Source: WTKG01 sp963735005
GTDB taxonomy: Bacteria > Actinomycetota > Actinomycetes > Actinomycetales > Demequinaceae
Direction of reading: 5' to 3'
Assembly (NCBI GenBank): GCA_963735005.1
Contig: CAVTJA010000002.1
Span: 100,426-164,425, forward strand
DNA: 64,000 nt
Numbering within the stretch: position 1 is the first letter of the stretch; every line of letters starts with the position of its first letter. The position numbers were made by a program, and so were the translations under genes. Below the pieces are notes generated by a model. That model ran no database searches and was not told the origin of the DNA. It was given only the letters and a program-made list of their open reading frames with translations. Positions 24,356 through 33,276 of the stretch are shown here, in pieces.

Positions 24356-26430
24356 TTGGCGGCCTCCGCCGCGTGAATCTGCTGGGCCTGGATCGCGGTG
24401 ATCGCGACCGTGTTGACGATGTCCTGCACGAGGGCTCCTCGAGAAAGGTCGTTGACGGGCTTGCGGAGTCCCTGCAGGACCGGGCCGACCGCGACCGCGC
24501 CAGCGGAGCGTTGCACGGCCTTGTAGGTGTTGTTGCCTGTGTTGAGGTCGGGGAAGACGAACACCGTGGCCCTTCCCGCGACGGGCGAGCCTGGCGCCTT
24601 CGAGGCCGCGACCGCGGGCTCGATGGCGGCGTCGTACTGCATCGGCCCGTCGACGAGCAGGTCGGGGCGGCGCTCGCGGACGAGTTCGGTCGCCGCGCGC
24701 ACCTTGTCGACGTCGCTGCCGCTGCCGGACTCGCCGGTGGAGTAGGACAGCATTGCCACGCGGGGCTCGATGTGGAACTGGCGGGCGGTCTCGGCCGAGG
24801 AGATCGCGATGTCCGCGAGCTGTTCCGCCGTCGGGTCCGGGTTGATGGCGCAGTCGCCGTACACGAGCACTCGGTCCTCGAGGCACATGAAGAACACGGA
24901 GGACACGATGCTGACGCCCGGCGGCGTCTTGATCACCTGGAACGACGGGGTGATGGTGTGCGCCGTCGTGTGGGCGGCGCCGGAGACCATGCCGTCGGCC
25001 ATGTCCGCGTGCACCATCATCGTGCCGAAGTAACTGACGTCGCGCACGATCGCTGCGGCGGTCTCGACCGTCACACCCTTGTGGGCTCGCAACTCGGCGT
25101 ACGTGGCGGCGAACTGCGCGACGAGCTCGGGGTTGTCGGGGCTGATCACCTGCGCCGCAGAGATGTCGGCGCCGAGCTCGGCGGCGCGGGCTCGCACGAG
25201 CGACTCGTTGCCGAGGATGGTGAGCTCGCATACGTCACGGCGCAGCAGGGACGATGCGGCGCGCAGGATGCGGTCATCGTCGCCTTCCGGCAGGACGATG
25301 CGCTGCTTCGTTTGGCGCGCCCGGTCAAGAAGGTCCCACTCGAACATCAGCGGCGTGACGACGTCGGTGCGCGCGACGTTGAGCAGCGCCAGGAGCGCCG
25401 CCGTGTCGACGTGGCGGTCGAAAAGGCCGAGCGCGGTGTCAACCTTGAGGCGGGACTCGCGGCTCAGGCGGCCGCGGGTGTTGGAGCAGCGGTTGGCCGT
25501 CTCGTACGTGCCGTAGTCCGTGACGATGATGGGCAGCGTGGAGTTGATGCTGTGGATCAGCCGCATCACCTCGGGGGACGGGCGGAACCCGCCGTTGAGC
25601 ATGATGGCGGCGAGGCTCGGGTAGCCGTCAGCGGTGTGCGCCGCGATTAGGCCGAGGAGGATTTCGGAGCGGTCGCCGGGGACGATCACGATGCGCCCCT
25701 CCTCGAGGCGCTCGAGCAGGTGGTCGACGGTCATCGCGCCCACCATCACGCCAAGCACCTCGCGGGCGAGCAGCGCCTCGTCGCCGGAGATCAGCTCGCC
25801 GTCTACGGCGTCCATGAGCGCGGACAGCGTAGGGGCTTGGAGCACTCGGTCCTCGGGGATTGCTCCCATCGCGATGCCAGCGGGGAGCGCGGCGCGGACC
25901 GCCTCGACCTGGTCGGGGTCGCAGCGGTTCGCGAACACGGCGGCGACGGACGCGTGCGAGTCGTGCATCTCGGCGAGCGCGGCGTCGATGACGCGGGCGA
26001 CATCTTCGGGAGTGCGGTGAGCGCCGCTCACGACAAGCGCGACTGGGGCGCCAAGGTTCGCGGCGATGCGCGCGTTGTACTCGAACTCGGCGGGCCCGGC
26101 AATGTCGGTGTAGTCGGTGCCGACAATCACCACGGCGTCGCACTTGCGGGCGACCTCGTGATACCTCGACACGATGGTGGACAGCGTGCCGTCAGGATCG
26201 TCGTGGACGTCGTCGTAGGTGGATCCGACGCACTCGTCGTACGTGAGGTCGACGCCGTCGTGCGCGAGGAGCATCTTGAGGACGTAGTCGTTTCCGTCGC
26301 CCGTCCGCGCCACGGGGCGGAACACGCCCACTTTGCCGACGTTGCGTGCGAGGAGGTCCACGATCCCCAATGCGACCGTGGATTTGCCGGTGAAGCCCTC
26401 GGCGGAGGCGATGTAGATGCTGCTACTCAC
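24352..26430 (-). CDS. pta: Phosphate acetyltransferase
   Basis: 692 residues, the long bacterial form. Acetyl-CoA + phosphate to acetyl-phosphate + CoA. An N-terminal P-loop domain (GFTGKST at 12-18) of the dethiobiotin synthase-like type and a DRTGG domain precede the catalytic PTA domain from about residue 365, with VLPEGDDDRILRAA, SGAAHTTAHT and FPDLNTGNNTYKAVQRS. The GTG at 26430 opens the family N-terminus. Together with ackA it gives acetate overflow and ATP generation. Confidence 0.96.
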   Translation of the reverse strand: MSSSIYIASAEGFTGKSTVALGIVDLLARNVGKVGVFRPVARTGDGNDYVLKMLLAHDGVDLTYDECVGSTYDDVHDDPDGTLSTIVSRYHEVARKCDAVVIVGTDYTDIAGPAEFEYNARIAANLGAPVALVVSGAHRTPEDVARVIDAALAEMHDSHASVAAVFANRCDPDQVEAVRAALPAGIAMGAIPEDRVLQAPTLSALMDAVDGELISGDEALLAREVLGVMVGAMTVDHLLERLEEGRIVIVPGDRSEILLGLIAAHTADGYPSLAAIMLNGGFRPSPEVMRLIHSINSTLPIIVTDYGTYETANRCSNTRGRLSRESRLKVDTALGLFDRHVDTAALLALLNVARTDVVTPLMFEWDLLDRARQTKQRIVLPEGDDDRILRAASSLLRRDVCELTILGNESLVRARAAELGADISAAQVISPDNPELVAQFAATYAELRAHKGVTVETAAAIVRDVSYFGTMMVHADMADGMVSGAAHTTAHTITPSFQVIKTPPGVSIVSSVFFMCLEDRVLVYGDCAINPDPTAEQLADIAISSAETARQFHIEPRVAMLSYSTGESGSGSDVDKVRAATELVRERRPDLLVDGPMQYDAAIEPAVAASKAPGSPVAGRATVFVFPDLNTGNNTYKAVQRSAGAVAVGPVLQGLRKPVNDLSRGALVQDIVNTVAITAIQAQQIHAAEAAK

Positions 26431-26486
26431 CCGCTTAGCATTTCACGTTGAAACGCTTCGGGGTGCGACGAAGAACCTAGGTCCCC

Positions 26487-26492
26487 TAAAAT
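26487..26492 (+). promoter_or_regulatory. Putative -10 element upstream of GGDEF gene
   Basis: TAAAAT (five of six to consensus) in the pta-GGDEF divergent region, giving a leader of about 57 bases. No good -35 at 17 bases. The leader shows no recognisable c-di-GMP riboswitch core. Confidence 0.4.
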
Positions 26493-26556
26493 CAAATCGG
26501 CGACGGGCGCTGGGGGGCGGCATTAGCCACTCGACCACTACAGCAAGGGCTCCCGC

Positions 26557-27687
26557 ATGACGGTGACGCAGCAACGCGGCAAGTTCGCGCGCGCCTGGTC
26601 AACGGCGAGCAACCTCGGCGCGACCCCCCTTGGCGGTGCTCGCAACCGCACCATCATCTCGGCGAACCAGTTCGCAATGGTGTCGTCGGGCGTGAACTTC
26701 GTGTTCCTGCTGCTGTTCATCTCGTACCGCACGCCGGATCTGTGGAAGCCAGCGGCCGCCGTCCTTGGGGTGATCGCGGCGTGGGCCCTCGTGCTGCTGC
26801 TCAACCACGTCGGCTGGAACCTGACCGCGTCGGTGCTCGCGCTTGCCGCGCCCACGGCGTCGTTCGCCTTCCTCGCGTACCAATTCACCGCCAGCTCGGG
26901 TTTCCACCTCTACCTCCTGGGCGGTGGCGCCCTGGGCTTCGCGCTGTACCGCACCGACCAGTGGCTGGTCCGTGGCGTCATGATCACCGTGTGTGGCGCG
27001 GTTGCGATTGCCGCGCAGATGTGGTGGGACGACCCAATGCCGCGCGCGCCAGTGCCGGCGGGCTTCGTCACGGTGCTGTTCGCCGTCAACGTGGGCGTGA
27101 TCGTCGCGCTGTTCTACTTGCTCGCCCGCTTCAACCACCGCTATTACGTGCGCGAGCGCGACCGCAACGCGCTGCTGCTCGAGTCTGCCCAGGTCGCGGC
27201 GCAGACGGACGCGCTGACCGACGTCTTTAACCGACGCGGGATCGCGCCAATCCTGAGCAGCGTGGCGCGCCGTGGCGAGTACGCGCTCGCCCTGGTCGAC
27301 CTTGACCGCTTCAAGCGCATCAACGACCGCCTCGGGCACGGCGCGGGCGACGTCGTCCTCGCCAACGCGGCGCGCACCCTCGTGAGGTCCGTGGGCGACA
27401 TCGGGACCGTCGCACGCTGGGGCGGAGAGGAGTTCCTGGTGGTGCTCCCGGGCCTCAGCCTCATCGAGGCGGACGAGGTCATGGAGCGCGTCCGCGCCGA
27501 AATCGAGGACGAGTACGGGGCGACCGACTCGCTCGCGCGCGTAACGATCTCCGTCGGACTCGCGCACGCGCCGCGGTACGCGGGCAAGGAGGAGGTCCTG
27601 AGGCTCGCCGACGCCAACCTTTACGAGGCAAAGTCCGCGGGCAGGAACGTCGTCATTAGCGCCCGCCTCACCGAGGATGCCACGTAG
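26557..27687 (+). CDS. Membrane GGDEF-domain protein (probable diguanylate cyclase)
   Basis: 376 residues. About six hydrophobic segments between residues 35 and 200 form a membrane sensor module without a named domain, followed by a short linker and a GGDEF domain from about 220. The active-site motif is intact as GGEEF (289-293), with LTDVFNRRG, LVDLDRFKRIND and VTISVGLA in order. The usual inhibitory I-site RxxD is not in register: RSVGD precedes the motif with one extra residue, so product inhibition may be lost. No EAL or HD-GYP domain. It is divergent from pta. Confidence 0.9.
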   Translation: MTVTQQRGKFARAWSTASNLGATPLGGARNRTIISANQFAMVSSGVNFVFLLLFISYRTPDLWKPAAAVLGVIAAWALVLLLNHVGWNLTASVLALAAPTASFAFLAYQFTASSGFHLYLLGGGALGFALYRTDQWLVRGVMITVCGAVAIAAQMWWDDPMPRAPVPAGFVTVLFAVNVGVIVALFYLLARFNHRYYVRERDRNALLLESAQVAAQTDALTDVFNRRGIAPILSSVARRGEYALALVDLDRFKRINDRLGHGAGDVVLANAARTLVRSVGDIGTVARWGGEEFLVVLPGLSLIEADEVMERVRAEIEDEYGATDSLARVTISVGLAHAPRYAGKEEVLRLADANLYEAKSAGRNVVISARLTEDAT

Positions 27688-27770
27688 CGTGTCCCGCTTG
27701 CCCCGCGTACCCTCGGACCAAACGCCGTCGCGACCACACGAGACCGCCGTGGTTGCATGGAGGAACCCAC

Positions 27771-27842
27771 TTGTCTGAAGATCACACGGTTGCGGCCGAG
27801 AAGCGGATCGAAGCGTTGTCGCACACTTGGGGCCGGGAGTGA
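27771..27842 (+). CDS. Candidate 23-residue leader peptide upstream of SURF1
   Basis: TTG start seven bases after GGAGG (27759-27763); reads MSEDHTVAAEKRIEALSHTWGRE and stops at a TGA that overlaps the SURF1 GTG start (GTGA). The good ribosome binding site, the hydrophilic helical composition and the coupling argue for translation; its small size leaves the possibility that it is a leader peptide serving only to load ribosomes, or the remnant of a longer gene. SURF1 has no ribosome binding site of its own, which supports coupling. Confidence 0.45.
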   Translation: MSEDHTVAAEKRIEALSHTWGRE

Positions 27843-28585
27843 CGGCTGACGAACGCCGGCCTTGGGGCAGGCTGATCGGGATTGGCGCGGGCGCAGCGCT
27901 TGCCGCGACCATGTGTGGGTTGCTCGGGTGGTGGCAGTGGTCGCGCGCGCACGAGCGGGCGAGCGTGCTGGCCTTCGAGCCCGCGGTGCCGATTTCCCAG
28001 GTGCTCGCGCCGGCGTCGGCGCCCGAGAAGGCGATCGGACGAAACGTTACTGTGGAGGGCGAGTGGGGAGCGGGGTCGGCCGTCGCGTTTGGGCGCGCGG
28101 TGGACGGGCAGGCTGCCGTCATGCTGATCCGCGAATTCACGGTGGACGCCGCCGCGACGGGCACGGGCGAGCCGGCGACGCTCGTGGTGTTGACGGGCTG
28201 GCTTCCGGCCGACACTGTCCAGGCGCCCGCGAATCTCGCCGGCGAGCGAGCGACGCTTGACGCCTACCTGCGCATCGCGGAGGCGCCGACGCCCAGCGAC
28301 GCGGTGCTGCCGAACATCGACATCGGCGGCGCGTTGGCGGTGCGTGCGGTGTCAGCTGCGGAGTTCGCGCAGATCTGGCCATCGCCTCTATATGCCGCCG
28401 TGGCGGTGGCGCCGGACGGCACCGGCACGTGGCTACCGATGCCCCAGCGGGTGCCCGCCTCGAGCCTCAACCTGCAGAGCGCCGTGTACGCGTTTGAGTG
28501 GTGGGCCTTCGGGCTGTTCGCCGTGGTGATCGCGGTGCGCACGATGCGCGACAATGGTCGCGGTACGCCAGAGGAGGAACGATGA
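27839..28585 (+). CDS. SURF1-family cytochrome oxidase assembly protein
   Basis: 248 residues. SURF1 helps insert heme a/a3 in aa3-type oxidases. The topology is typical: an N-terminal membrane segment containing LLGWWQWSRAHER at about 25-38, a periplasmic-side domain, and a C-terminal membrane segment after NLQSAVYAFEWWAF. The GTG at 27839 overlaps the stop of a 23-codon reading frame; its own stop overlaps the DUF3817 ATG. SURF1-DUF3817-guaA is a recurrent actinobacterial order. Confidence 0.88.
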   Translation: MTADERRPWGRLIGIGAGAALAATMCGLLGWWQWSRAHERASVLAFEPAVPISQVLAPASAPEKAIGRNVTVEGEWGAGSAVAFGRAVDGQAAVMLIREFTVDAAATGTGEPATLVVLTGWLPADTVQAPANLAGERATLDAYLRIAEAPTPSDAVLPNIDIGGALAVRAVSAAEFAQIWPSPLYAAVAVAPDGTGTWLPMPQRVPASSLNLQSAVYAFEWWAFGLFAVVIAVRTMRDNGRGTPEEER

Positions 28586-28926
28586 CCGCCAAGCCCGACA
28601 CGACCGCCCTGAAGGGCGCGCTGAAGCGCTACCAAGTGCTCGCGATCGTCACCGGATCGTTCCTGATCCTCGTGTTCGTCGGCTGGTTCATCAAAGACGT
28701 CATCCGGCCCGAATCCGAGTCGCTGCTCGCGTTCATTAGCTATGTGCAGATGACGCACGGCTTCATCTACATCGTCTACTTGTGGTTCTCGATTGACCTG
28801 TGGATGCGGGTGAAGTGGCGCTGGGGGCGGCTCGGCATGCTCGTCCTCGGAGGCATCGTTCCGCTGCTGTCGTTCTTCATGGAGCGGCGCGTGACGCGGG
28901 ACGTCGCCGCTATTCTTGACGCGTGA
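28582..28926 (+). CDS. DUF3817 membrane protein
   Basis: 114 residues with three hydrophobic segments (about 20-42, 55-72 and 80-98) and the conserved HGFIYIVYLW stretch. Family DUF3817, function unknown. ATG 28582 follows GAGGAGG and overlaps the SURF1 stop (ATGA); its last codons contain the guaA -10 element and its stop overlaps the guaA GTG. Confidence 0.88.
   Translation: MTAKPDTTALKGALKRYQVLAIVTGSFLILVFVGWFIKDVIRPESESLLAFISYVQMTHGFIYIVYLWFSIDLWMRVKWRWGRLGMLVLGGIVPLLSFFMERRVTRDVAAILDA
28911..28916 (+). promoter_or_regulatory. Putative internal -10 element for guaA
   Basis: TATTCT inside the end of the DUF3817 gene, six bases before the guaA GTG; guaA could be made both from the operon and from a leaderless internal transcript. 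Confidence 0.45.
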
Positions 28927-30482
28927 GCCACCGCCCAGTCCTCGTCGTCGACTGCGGCGCCCAGTACGCCCAGTTGATCGCCCGCCGCGTGCGCGAGGCG
29001 CGCGTCTACTCGGAGATCGTGCCCCACTCGATGTCCGCTGCGGACATGCTCGCGAAGAACCCGGCGGCGGTGATCCTTTCCGGTGGCCCATCCTCCGTGT
29101 ACGAGTCCGGCGCGCCGTCGGTTGACGAGGCACTGTTCGAGGCCGGCGTGCCGGTGCTCGGCATCTGCTACGGATTCCAGCTGATGGCAAACGCCATGGG
29201 CGGCAACGTTGCCAAGACCGGCCTGCGCGAATACGGCAGAACCACCGCAACCATTTCTGCGGGCGGCACGCTACTGGCCGACTCGGGCGCCGACGGCACC
29301 GTATGGATGAGCCACGGGGACGCGGTTCACCAGGCCCCGATCGGGTTCGAGGTACTCGCCACCACCGCGGGAGCGCCGGTCGCCGCGTTCGAGAACCTTG
29401 AGCGGCGCATGGCAGGCGTCCAGTGGCACCCCGAGGTCAAGCACACGCCATCCGGCCAGGACACGCTCGTGCGCTTCCTCTACGACATCGCGGGCATCAC
29501 GCCCGACTGGACGAGCGCCAACGTGATCGACGAGCAGGTGGAGCGGATCCGCGCACAGGTGGGCGACGCGCGCGTGATCTGCGGGCTGAGCGGAGGCGTG
29601 GACTCGTCAGTAGCGGCGGCCCTGGTGCAGCGCGCCGTGGGCGACCAGCTGACGTGCGTGTTCGTTGACCACGGCCTGCTGCGCGCGGGCGAGGCGGAGC
29701 AGGTCGAACGGGACTTCGTCGCCGCGACGGGCGTCACGCTGGTGGTGGCCGACGCCAGGGAACGCTTCCTCGCGGCGCTCGCGGGTGTGACGGACCCCGA
29801 GGACAAGCGCAAGATCATCGGCCGTGAGTTCATCCGCGTGTTCGAGCATGAGGCGCGGGCGCTCGTCGAGGCCGCTGGCGAGGATGCCGAGGTCAAGTTC
29901 CTCGTGCAAGGGACCTTGTATCCCGACGTCGTGGAGTCCGGCGGCGGCGAGGGCGCGGCGAACATCAAGAGCCACCACAACGTTGGGGGGCTACCCGACG
30001 ACCTCCAGTTCGACCTCGTCGAGCCGCTTCGCGCCCTGTTCAAGGATGAGGTGCGCGCCGTCGGGCTTGAGCTTGGCCTGCCAGAGGAGATCGTGTGGCG
30101 CCAGCCGTTCCCCGGCCCCGGGCTGGGCATCCGCATCATCGGCGAGGTTAACCAGCACAACCTCGACATCCTGCGCGCGGCGGACGCGATCGCCCGCGAG
30201 GAGCTCACCAAGGCTGGCCTCGACCGCGAGATCTGGCAGTGCCCCGTGGTGCTGCTCGCCGACGTACGGTCCGTGGGTGTCCAGGGCGACGGCCGCACGT
30301 ATGGCCACCCCGTGGTGCTGCGCCCCGTGTCGAGCGAAGACGCCATGACCGCTGACTGGACGCGTCTTCCCTACGACGTGCTCGCGCAAATATCTAACCG
30401 GATCACCAACGAGGTCTCCGACGTCAACCGCGTCGCGCTCGACGTTACAAGCAAGCCGCCGGGCACCATCGAGTGGGAGTAG
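28923..30482 (+). CDS. guaA: GMP synthase (glutamine-hydrolysing)
   Basis: 519 residues. XMP to GMP with ATP and glutamine. The amidotransferase domain (1-195) has the nucleophile Cys82 in GICYGFQ and the QWHPEV histidine. The ATP pyrophosphatase P-loop SGGVDSSVAA follows near residue 226 and the dimerization domain ends in KPPGTIEWE. Completes the guanine branch with guaB. GTG start overlaps the DUF3817 stop by four bases. Confidence 0.97.
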   Translation: MSHRPVLVVDCGAQYAQLIARRVREARVYSEIVPHSMSAADMLAKNPAAVILSGGPSSVYESGAPSVDEALFEAGVPVLGICYGFQLMANAMGGNVAKTGLREYGRTTATISAGGTLLADSGADGTVWMSHGDAVHQAPIGFEVLATTAGAPVAAFENLERRMAGVQWHPEVKHTPSGQDTLVRFLYDIAGITPDWTSANVIDEQVERIRAQVGDARVICGLSGGVDSSVAAALVQRAVGDQLTCVFVDHGLLRAGEAEQVERDFVAATGVTLVVADARERFLAALAGVTDPEDKRKIIGREFIRVFEHEARALVEAAGEDAEVKFLVQGTLYPDVVESGGGEGAANIKSHHNVGGLPDDLQFDLVEPLRALFKDEVRAVGLELGLPEEIVWRQPFPGPGLGIRIIGEVNQHNLDILRAADAIAREELTKAGLDREIWQCPVVLLADVRSVGVQGDGRTYGHPVVLRPVSSEDAMTADWTRLPYDVLAQISNRITNEVSDVNRVALDVTSKPPGTIEWE

Positions 30483-30508
30483 CCGCAGGCGCGAAGCCCT
30501 AGGCCGAG

Positions 30509-30733
30509 CTAGGTGTCGTCCCTGCGGAGCAGGCTCGACAGCAGCGCGGACACGAGTATCCACGCGCCGAGCACGGCCAGGGCGATGATTCCCGCGAGCT
30601 CAAGGTCGAAGTCGAAGCCGGACAGCCGGGCGATAACGAGCCCGCCGAACGCCATCACCAGCACACCCCACAGCATCGTCGTCAGACGCTGGGGCAGGCG
30701 CCGGCGCGCGCGCGTGGGTGCTGAGGTTGTCAT
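30509..30733 (-). CDS. Small two-helix membrane protein downstream of PspC
   Basis: 74 residues: a basic head (TRARRRLPQR), two hydrophobic segments at about 18-36 and 45-66, and an LLRRDDT tail. No family recognised. It starts one base after the PspC stop on the same strand, so it is almost certainly in the same operon and may work with PspC in the membrane. Confidence 0.75.
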   Translation of the reverse strand: MTTSAPTRARRRLPQRLTTMLWGVLVMAFGGLVIARLSGFDFDLELAGIIALAVLGAWILVSALLSSLLRRDDT

Positions 30734-30734
30734 G

Positions 30735-32072
30735 TCAGTTCTCCTTGATCACGATATGTGCATCGGCGGTGTTGACCGACACGTACACGTCCTGGGGGCC
30801 GCTGCCGAGCACGAGCCGGTCCCGCGTCGAGTCCAGGGAGCACGTGACGTTCGCGGACTCCCACGACACGTCGCCGGATAGGGGAGCCGTTTCCGTGAGG
30901 TACACGGTGACGCGGGCGTCGTCCCCGACGGTGATGATCGTGTTCGCCTGCGTCACCTCGACACCGCCGGAGGCGGGCGCGACGAGCACGTTCCCTTCCG
31001 TCGTCGCCTTGTTCGCGGCCGCGTCGGCCACTGAGGCGTCGTAGTCGCCACACGCGAACGCCTGGCGCGCGACCTCCGCCTGCGGCAGCGTCTGGGCGTC
31101 GATCGAGACTCCGTTGATCGACAGGTTGACGTGGCCGTCGAGCCAGCCCGTGGCTCCCGGCACGGATAAGCCGATGATCCAGCCGATGATCAGCACCGTC
31201 CCGAGGAACGCTAGGAACCCGATTCGGCGGCCGGCGGCTCCTGCCGCGACGATCGCCGCGCCGACGATGACCACGAGCGCCGCAAAGAATGCCGCCGCGG
31301 GGGACACGTCAAGGCGCCCGTCGCGCGCCAGCCACCACGTGGCAGCCGCGGTCAGCAGCGTGGCGGCAAACGTCACCAGGTAGATGGTGCGGCCGGGCCC
31401 GGGGACGCGGATACGCGGGGGCCGCGGCGCGACCGGGGGCGCGGTGGTGGCGGACGCTGGGGCTGGCCTTGTCGCGGTGGCGGGCGGCACAGCGGCGGCC
31501 GAAGCGCGCGGCTGCGATGACTCCGTCGGCTTGATTGTGGGGGACGGGGCGACGGGCGGTTGAGCGAAGTCGCCGCGGTTCGGGCGTGGCGGCACGACTG
31601 CGTACGGCCCGGACCGGTCCCGCTTGGGCACCACCATCCAGATCACCAGGCCGACGATGCCCGCGAAGACGAGAAACGCGATGAAGCTCCAGGTTCCCCA
31701 GCCGGCGTGAGAGGCCCAGCCCCACGTGAACGGCTGGTCCACGTTGTCTAGGCCAGCGAGCCCGAGGATCGCGATCATGATGAGCGCGCCGACGTTCGGG
31801 CGCCCGCGCCCAAAGTTCTGGATGATGATGTTTCCCTCTTGGTCGGGCAGCAGCGCCCAGCCAGCGGCGTAGGCAAGCGCGATGGGGCCAAACAAGACGA
31901 AGGACGCGACCACGACGATGATGCGGGCGGGGACGCGGTCCATGCCGACCTTCGCGGCAGCACCTTCGACCACGCCGCCCATCACGCCGTTGGAGCCGCG
32001 CACGACCCCCCAGCTGCGAATGGTGCTGAAGAACGCCGCCTCCTGGCGGGGCTCCTGCGGTTCCGTAGTCAC
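30735..32072 (-). CDS. PspC-domain membrane protein
   Basis: 445 residues. The N-terminal PspC domain (about 15-85) has SNGVMGGVVEGAAAKVG, VPARIIVVVASFVLFGP and YAAGWALLPD. A Pro/Ala-rich cytoplasmic linker follows, then several further membrane segments and an extracytoplasmic C-terminal domain of about 120 residues that would present beta structure, as in LiaF-like or adhesin-like tails. GTG 32072 follows GAGGAGGAACC. It is divergent from a NarL-type kinase/regulator pair, the usual partner of actinobacterial PspC proteins in envelope-stress sensing. Confidence 0.87.
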   Translation of the reverse strand: MTTEPQEPRQEAAFFSTIRSWGVVRGSNGVMGGVVEGAAAKVGMDRVPARIIVVVASFVLFGPIALAYAAGWALLPDQEGNIIIQNFGRGRPNVGALIMIAILGLAGLDNVDQPFTWGWASHAGWGTWSFIAFLVFAGIVGLVIWMVVPKRDRSGPYAVVPPRPNRGDFAQPPVAPSPTIKPTESSQPRASAAAVPPATATRPAPASATTAPPVAPRPPRIRVPGPGRTIYLVTFAATLLTAAATWWLARDGRLDVSPAAAFFAALVVIVGAAIVAAGAAGRRIGFLAFLGTVLIIGWIIGLSVPGATGWLDGHVNLSINGVSIDAQTLPQAEVARQAFACGDYDASVADAAANKATTEGNVLVAPASGGVEVTQANTIITVGDDARVTVYLTETAPLSGDVSWESANVTCSLDSTRDRLVLGSGPQDVYVSVNTADAHIVIKEN

Positions 32073-32130
32073 GGTTCCTCCTCGATTGTTGATGTCTCCA
32101 GCGTCGTCGCCGCGCGGCTCAGGCGCCATT

Positions 32131-32174
32131 GGGTAAGACCCTGATTTTGACCCTGAGCCCCCTTGTTCTTACCC
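32131..32174. promoter_or_regulatory. Candidate operator between PspC and the histidine kinase
   Basis: An 8-base inverted repeat (GGGTAAGA 32131-32138; TCTTACCC 32167-32174) encloses two direct copies of GACCCTGA (32137-32144 and 32149-32156) with a 12-base period. Position between divergent regulator and target genes suggests a response-regulator site. Confidence 0.45.
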
Positions 32175-32228
32175 GGGCTTTGGGGGCAAACGCGTGCCTC
32201 CGCTTTCGCGCTGTGTGACGATTGACTT

Positions 32229-33276
32229 ATGACCGAGACCCGCCGCGAACGTGTGGCCGCGCCGCTCGAACGGCGCGACTCCCGCGACGCTTCGTGGCCC
32301 CAGGCGCTGCTCGGCATCGGCCTACTGACCATTGCCGTGGCGCTTGCCGCGTCCAAGTTTGGGATCAGCTGGATTGGGCCCTGGGTGGTGCCGGCGATCG
32401 CGTTCCTGACCGGCACGGCGCTGGTGTGGAGCCCGCTCGACTCCGCCGCTGGTACCGAGGCGCGAAGGGCCGAGGTGGTCGTCAACCTTGTTCTCGCGCG
32501 AGCACTGGGCGCGAGTGGCGACCGGGCTCGCCCTCGCCTTTTTGTCGATCCTGTGGTTCACCAATTGGCCCTTCACGGCAAACGTTGTGGTGCGGGCGAT
32601 TGTGGTCCCGCTGGTGGTGCTGCTCGCGCTCGGAATGCTGTTCGCGCCTTGGTGGCTGCGGCTCATCCGTCAGGTGTCGATCGAGCGCCGCCAGCGCGTG
32701 CGCGAGTTCGAGCGGGCGGAGATCGCCGCGCACCTGCACGACTCCGTGCTGCAAACGCTGACGCTCATCCGCAAGCACGCCGACGACGCGACGATGGTGG
32801 GCAAGCTCGCGCGCGCCCAGGAGCGGGACCTGCGCGCCTACTTGTACCAGTCCGCGCGCACGGCGCAGGAGTCGGTGGCGACGGCGCTCGCGAATGCCAT
32901 CAGCAAGGTTGAGGACGCGCACGGCGTCACGATCGAGGTGGTCACCGTGGGCGACGCGCCGACGGGTCCCGCGCTCGCGGCGGCGGTCAAGGCTGCCCGC
33001 GAGGCGGCGGCGAACGCTGCCCGCCACGGGCAGGAGCCGATCGCGGTGTACGCCGAGGTCGCGGGCGGGCGGTTCGACGTGTTTGTGCGCGACTCGGGCC
33101 CCGGTTTCAACGCCAAGCGGATCCCGCGCGACCGCATGGGCATCCGCGAGAGCATCATCGGCCGGGTGGAGCGCCACGGCGGCCACGCCACGGTAACGTC
33201 ACAGAAGGGCCACCGGACCGAGGTGCACGTCAGCGTGCCTGTCGACGGCCCGCCACGTCAGGAGGACAGGCCGTGA
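32229..33276 (+). pseudogene. NarL-type sensor histidine kinase with an apparent frameshift
   Basis: The gene is read from ATG 32229 to about 32486 in one frame and from 32488 to the TGA at 33276 in the next. Removing one base near 32487 joins them into about 348 residues: a short head, four hydrophobic segments, the HisKA_3 box HLHDSVLQTL (phosphoacceptor codon at 32737) and an ATPase domain with NAARHG and RDSGPGF. Kinases of this type pair with PspC. The stop overlaps the regulator start by four bases. The break could be a sequence error or a real inactivation; the intact downstream partner favours an error. Confidence 0.85.

Noticed and set aside
24356..25231. Extension of the ackA reading frame through pta
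   Set aside because: The extra translation is Arg/Gly-rich out-of-frame text over a well-conserved pta gene.
26493..26556. Possible c-di-GMP riboswitch in front of the GGDEF gene
   Set aside because: The leader is under 60 bases and lacks the conserved GEMM core and tetraloop receptor.
28582..28926. DUF3817 gene as part of a novel guaA-linked respiratory system
   Set aside because: SURF1-DUF3817-guaA is a recurring order in actinobacteria; adjacency alone does not support a new system.
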